64,000 nucleotides of DNA from Naematelia aurantialba (lineage: Eukaryota; Basidiomycota; Tremellomycetes; Tremellales; Naemateliaceae). This document shows, piece by piece, positions 58,819-64,000 of the stretch. The DNA lies in contig JAKFAO010000005.1 of NCBI GenBank assembly GCA_021527695.1, positions 434,001-498,000 of the forward strand, given 5' to 3'. Each line of letters begins with the position of its first letter. Within the stretch, counting starts at the first letter, position 1. Position numbers and translations under genes: made by a program. The notes under the pieces were generated by a model. It was given only the letters and a program-made list of their open reading frames with translations, ran no database searches and was not told where the DNA came from.

Positions 58819-61800
58819 TCAGCATTCAACTGCCAGTGAGCTCTTGATACCGGCGTACCAGTAATATTCCAACACGTCATGCGCGGCTAAGCGCTGTAAA
58901 AAGCCCTCGTCATGGGTGATGACGATGAGCTGGAAGTTCGCTTGCCGACGTCGTTCGCGGATGATCCTGAATTTCAGTAAGATACTACTACGAAAGTCCC
59001 GATTCTTACTCAGCCAAGGCCTCAGCCAAAGCATTGATATTCTCCTGATCGAGATTTGTGGTGGGTCTTTCCAGCATGAGTGTACGCATACGTCTTGTAC
59101 CTACTCATCGAGAGCAAGCACGCCACATCCCTGCCCAAAGCTTTCCGCCAACGCCAAGCGGATGATGATTGATGCCAGCACCTTTTGGCCAGCACTGCAT
59201 CGACCACGCATGTCCAGCTCAACATCATTTTTCACCATGACAACTCGGTAATTGTATGACTTTCGGGTCGAAGTAGACGAGGATTCGTCGTGATCGGACA
59301 CGATGCGGATTCCGTCAATATCGGTTCCTTGATATGTCTTGTTCCAGAGGTGACCAATGGTGTCATTGATTTCGTCCATCTTGATTGAGTGGTATTTCAG
59401 TATCGCGCTGAGCAGCATCAGCCATTGTCACTCCGCATACGAGGTCGCTCACTTGTCCAGCGCTTTGCCGTACTTGTCAAGATCGTTATTGGCAAACTCA
59501 CTGACCTGTCGAAGTCAGCCCGATGCACTATGGTTGCGGAAGCAGAAGCACTTTGGTCTTGATGAGCTGATCTTTGAATAGTTTGTCGATATTCTTGTAA
59601 TCCATCTTGAGGGTGCTCTCTGTCTTCTTTCGACCCTCGACCATTTGCATCAACTGACCACTTGCCAGTTGCCACTAGAGGCAGTGAGCAAGAGTCCCAA
59701 ATACGAGAGGTAAGAACCGTCTCACTCTATTCTGCACGTTTGTCTCATCTTCCAGCTTCGCTTTGTATCTGGTGTTGAACTCCCTCCTCGCCTTAGCAGC
59801 GGACTCGACATCCAGACCATCCAATTCGATTTGCACCTTTTCGATCTCCTTTTCTTCGTTTCGATACCGAAGATTCGCAGAGAAATTTGTTTTGAGCGAT
59901 TCTGCCCGCCGCAGCTCATCTTGCAGCGAGGATATGGTGACCTCGATGGCCCCTCGTGCATCAGTTGCGGCTGCTATCTCTCGTTTCAGATCTTCCATGT
60001 GCACCTCGTGTTCGGACATCTTGCGGTCATTCCCTTCGGCAATATAGCTGCATAGAATCAGCAGGTTCAGAGCACACCACCTCGGGGTCGGATCCGTTCT
60101 CACTCTTGACACGCCCGATGCTTGCTCTCAAGCTCATTCAGACTTGACTGGTACATGCCAACATTCAGCGATGCCTCGTTTTCAGAGCTCTGCCGCTCGG
60201 CGCGGAGACGATTCAGGGCGTCATGTTTCTCTCGCCAAGGGGTCTCCGCAGCCTGAGCTGAGTTGTCAAGATCCTGACGCTATTAGCAGGTTTCCGAATA
60301 GCGCGCTGTCTTTACCTTCAGCTCCGTCTGTAATTGCACTAGGCTCTCGTGCAGCTCATTCAACGCCGTCTCCTCACGGCTCCGTTTCTCTTGTTGTCCT
60401 TTCAACTGCTCAAGTCGCAAGGTCTTCCGATTGATATCGTCGACCAAGCTTCGCACAGCGTTCAGCTTGAGATCCTTCTCCAAGGAGAGACCTTGCTGCT
60501 CTCGCTGTAATCCTTTTCTATGAATGTAAATCGGTCACAGTTGAGTTATATACAATGCGTAACTCACATCTCATTAGACAGACTTACGACTTCTTGCTGC
60601 ACATCATCGATCGTCTTGAGAGAGCCAGACGACGCGAGATCCCGCTCCAGCCGAGATATGTCGGACTTGAGATCCGCAGTCTCCCCGAGCGTCCGACTGA
60701 CCAGCACAGCTGCGCCCTTCAATGTCTGAAGATCCCTCGCGGCGATCCTAGCACGCTGAACCCATTGCCTAGCCTGAAGAGTTACAGGTCAGGATACCAC
60801 GCCGCAGAGTCTCAACCACAGGCTTCGTACCTCTTCTACCTCATCCTGCATCTTCTCCAGCTGCCTTGTTTCTTGTTCAACCTGCTGAGATAGGTTTGGT
60901 ATCGTGACTTGCTTCAGATCTCGAGCAGAGGAGGACATGCTGAGTAGCTCTCGTCTTTTCGCGATGATTACCAGATGTTCCTGCTCTTCGGCCTGCATTG
61001 CGTTGAGGTCAGTTCGATTAGCGCGCACAATGCGACTCGTCAACTACAGGAAGTCAGCAGTCGCTGCTAACAGATCAAGCATCCCACGTAGCGCTCCACT
61101 GCTGCGTGCTCTGTATCGTGTACAGGCCGGTCACATGCCATGCATTTCTTGTTCGCCTTCATTTTGTCGAGAAATTGCTGCCACACGTCAGACAGAGTCT
61201 TCTTTTCGTTTATCTCTCTGGAAGATACATGAGCCATTATTTATAATCGAACCGTTCCACTCACTGCCGCAGGAAAACGAGCTGCGCTTCGGCGTCCTCG
61301 ATGGCTCCTTCCACTGAAGTCTGACCTGATCCAGAAAGGCCGTCTTGAATATGCTTCTCTAGTCGACTCAGTTCCTCTATTCTCTCCTTCAACGATCGCT
61401 TTGCGATGGAGAGTGTGGTCTGTAATTGTGATAGGCTGCGGTTTTTGGCAGCTGCAGAAGACTCCGCTTCCTGGACCTCACGATCCTTCCGTCCGATAGC
61501 AAGAGTGATCTTTTCCTCCATAGTTTCCGCTTCGAGGGTGGCTCCTACTAACTCTTTAAAACGCGTCGCATGGCTTGAGAGGCTGCAACCATCAGCTGAG
61601 TAGGATCTCGATCTGATGCCACAAACGATGCAGATATTTGAGCAGACTTCGATTGCAGTTCATTCCGCTTGATAGCCAACTGAGCCCTCGAATCAGACTG
61701 ACGGTTCAATACCGACAATTCCGAGCTGATTTTATCACGATCCTGTTCTTTCTGTCGAATGACGACAATGTTCTGACGAAGTTGCTCGTCGAACCTAGCA

Positions 61801-64000
61801 TCTCGGATATCTTGCTCATGTCGATTGTGCGATTCTTCCGCTTCCGCGATTTTTGCGCCAAGCAATCCAATCTCAACATCCACGTTGCTCACAGAGTCGA
61901 AATTGGATTCAGAAGCACGGACTTTGTCTTGCAGTTTGATCTGTACGTGTAGATCAGCTTGTATTCTACGGTATCCAAGAACGCGTACGACTTGGTCCTG
62001 CTTGCTCCGCTTCATGGCTTGAGCCGATGTCTTGACGCTGGCCAACCGGTCCAGCTCCGCTTGTAAGTCTCGTTCCCGCCGCGCACCATCGGCCTGCAGA
62101 TAGTCAATTTGGAATGGACAGATAAGAGAAACGTCCTACGTACCTGCACCTTTTTCAAATCAACTTCTGACTTCCGCACGAGCTCGTGTAGCTTGTCCAT
62201 GAATTCGACCACTTTGGCCTCTTCTAGCGGTGAATAGTCATAATCAGCATGATTATATGCCTTGGCCGCTTCTCGAACAGCTGTTTCCCTTTCCCGCGCG
62301 TTCTTCTCGAATATCTGCGGAAGGTCAGCAGGCAGCCTGTCATGTGGAAAATACCTTCCGGTTGGCGACAAGACCGCCATGGGAGGCTGCCAGACTTCGC
62401 TCTCTTCGTCTCAAGTTATCGAGATTCTCGTCGGCATTTGTTTTAAGCTCCAGTTGTCTAGAACGCTTGAGTTGAATAGACTTAAGATGTGCGTCGAAAT
62501 TGCGAAGCATATGAGTAAGCTCGTCGGTAGACTCTGGCATATCAGCATCCTGGACCCTAGGTAGGCCAACACCGATTCCAACCTTCCATTTCGGAGATCC
62601 CGTCAAGTATGTGTTTCCGATTGTTCTCCAACATGGACTTCCTCGCTTTTAAATTCTCCACCTTCTCGAAAATGCTTTGGAACCCAGCAGCTTCCGCATA
62701 ATGTTGTAGATTGAGGGCTTTGAGAGCTTCAAACTCCTCTTTCAGCCTTTCTGCTTCTGTTTGCATGTCTGTTTCTTGCCGAATTTCATCCTCTAGTTGC
62801 TTGCGTAGCTACACCAGGAATCAGCTCTGAAGGATATCTTGAGAGCCGGCGGACCCGCTGCGCCTTATCCTTATCAGATTTCAAATGTTTAAGTCTCTCC
62901 TGATCGACCTTCAGTTCCGCACTCCGTTCTTTCCTCAACGCTTTGATATTGTCCAATGCCTTTGTATACCTGCCCGACTTAGCCAACTCAACCTGTCTAT
63001 TGGCGCAAGAAGTACTTCGTGGCTTCAAATATCTCATCGAACTTCTTTTTCAGTGCCGCAGGTTCTGATAATGGCCAATTCGACTCTTCCTGATGACAGA
63101 AAATGACATTTTCAAGGATGCTTTTCGACACGCCCAAGAGGAGCGGAACCTCCTCGTCCATTTCCGAGCACTTGGTCGAAATTGTGTTTCGCTGTACATA
63201 TAGGTCGTTAATTCTGACTGGATATACCCCGAGGGGATTAACAGAGACTCACCCTACCGTCGGCGTCTTCCAAATCGTTCTTCGCCAAGATTCCCTCCAA
63301 AGACTTCATAGTCAGACCACCCCCCTTCTTCAGGGTGACTTGCAAATTCCGCGTAGCCGTCATGCGCTGGCGATTGACATTCCAGAATCGCAAGCGGACT
63401 TGGGCTTTGACTTCTTTCTCGCTGGCAATCTGTGTCCATAAGTTTAGTCATAAGCGCGTATTCCTGCGGTGACATGGGCTCACCTTAGGATCATGCACGA
63501 AGAACGCCCCATTCCTAGTGTTTGGAGGGAAATCGCCCGTCGTAGCGTATTTGAGGGTTTCTATGATTGTCTGAAACCCGTCATGAGCTGCTATAGTCGC
63601 GTGTTGATCATCGTGTGATATGCGTGCGGGCTCGTTTGAGAGGAGTGGGAGAGTGAGCGACCCCTCAACCTGAGATGGTCCGGCAACAACATTGCTGCAG
63701 CATAGGCCGCTGTCGACCGATGTCAAATTCCGCGAGAGATCCTCATAATGAAACGATTGTGGGAATGACCGTTTATATTACAGCTACCGTAGCCAAGAAG
63801 GATAATCGAAGAAGTGGCACTCACCGTCTTCCCGCTGCCATTGTGTCCGACAATCACTGTCAACGGCGAATAGAACTCAATCACCTGGACGTGTTTGTCG
63901 TCGAAAGATCTGATCCCTCGAATGGCCAGCTTGTTCAGCGATGCCCTGGTCATACAATTAGTGAGAGTCCACTTGCATCTGAGCCAAAGTGGACTCACAT
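58819..64000 (-). CDS. RAD50: DNA double-strand-break repair ATPase Rad50
   Basis: Many exons, about 1,300 residues, running to the window end. [15 protein letters not shown] leads to Walker A GHNGSGKT, after which a 254-nt intron (63571-63824) interrupts before [12 protein letters not shown]. The [16 protein letters not shown] block is diagnostic. Long coiled coils flank the zinc hook [12 protein letters not shown] (C-x-x-C, near 61130). The C-terminal ATPase half has the [23 protein letters not shown] signature, CGVLALDEP, and [16 protein letters not shown] with the switch His. Rad50 with Mre11 and Nbs1/Xrs2 tethers and processes broken ends. The family begins M-A-S-L-N-K-L; here that requires AT at 63999-64000 spliced to G at 63945. 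The in-frame ATG at 63953 (MTRASLNKL) is the alternative. Confidence 0.92.

Noticed and set aside
1..64000. Secondary-metabolite or defence-type gene cluster
   Set aside because: The genes belong to unrelated housekeeping pathways, and only one metabolic acyltransferase is present.

Overview
This window is nuclear DNA of a basidiomycete fungus, most probably a Tremellomycete yeast (relatives of Cryptococcus, Kwoniella or Trichosporon). The reasons are dense short introns (mostly 33-80 nt) with GT-AG ends and CTNAY-like branch sites, about 55% G+C, genes packed on both strands, and a purely eukaryotic gene set: RPL17, EPL1, SGF29, VPS11, BET4, RAD50. The genus is an inference, not a match. All coordinates come from reading splice sites by eye. 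No tRNA, rRNA, transposon, CRISPR array or virus-derived sequence was recognised.

Layout. 1-13 kb, all on the plus strand: a UspA-domain protein, cystathionine gamma-lyase (CYS3), ribosomal protein L17, the COX1 translational activator MSS51 and a plasma-membrane Na+/H+ antiporter (NHA1). 13-17.3 kb, minus: the nucleotide-excision repair factor RAD4/XPC. 17.6-24 kb: an M16-type metalloprotease, a possible tiny membrane protein and mitochondrial ribosomal protein S2. 24.5-28.8 kb, minus: an HxxxD acyltransferase and a GT71 mannosyltransferase. 29.3-37 kb: a Derlin, SAS10/UTP3, a WBP4-like spliceosomal zinc-finger protein and BET4 (Rab geranylgeranyltransferase alpha). 37-40.8 kb, minus: VPS11. 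41-48.7 kb: a very large protein of unknown function with two C1-like zinc fingers. 49.4-49.8 kb: a 128-residue membrane protein. 50-57.6 kb, minus: SGF29 (SAGA), EPL1 (NuA4) and FCF2 (18S rRNA processing). 57.9-58.8 kb: free methionine-R-sulfoxide reductase. 58.8-64 kb, minus: RAD50, which runs to the window edge.

The genes are mostly independent housekeeping loci rather than a cluster. Loose themes are histone acetylation (EPL1, SGF29), ribosome biogenesis (RPL17, SAS10, FCF2, mitochondrial S2), DNA repair (RAD4, RAD50) and endomembrane traffic (Derlin, VPS11, BET4, GT71). Several pairs share short divergent promoters: GT71/Derlin, WBP4/BET4, VPS11/C1 protein, FCF2/fRMsr.

I see no convincing new biological system. 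The most interesting signals are in gene architecture: GC-AG introns in two genes, introns that abut or split start codons, introns of 33-36 nt, introns that keep the frame open, introns built of degenerate minisatellites, and one large unrecognised C1-domain protein.
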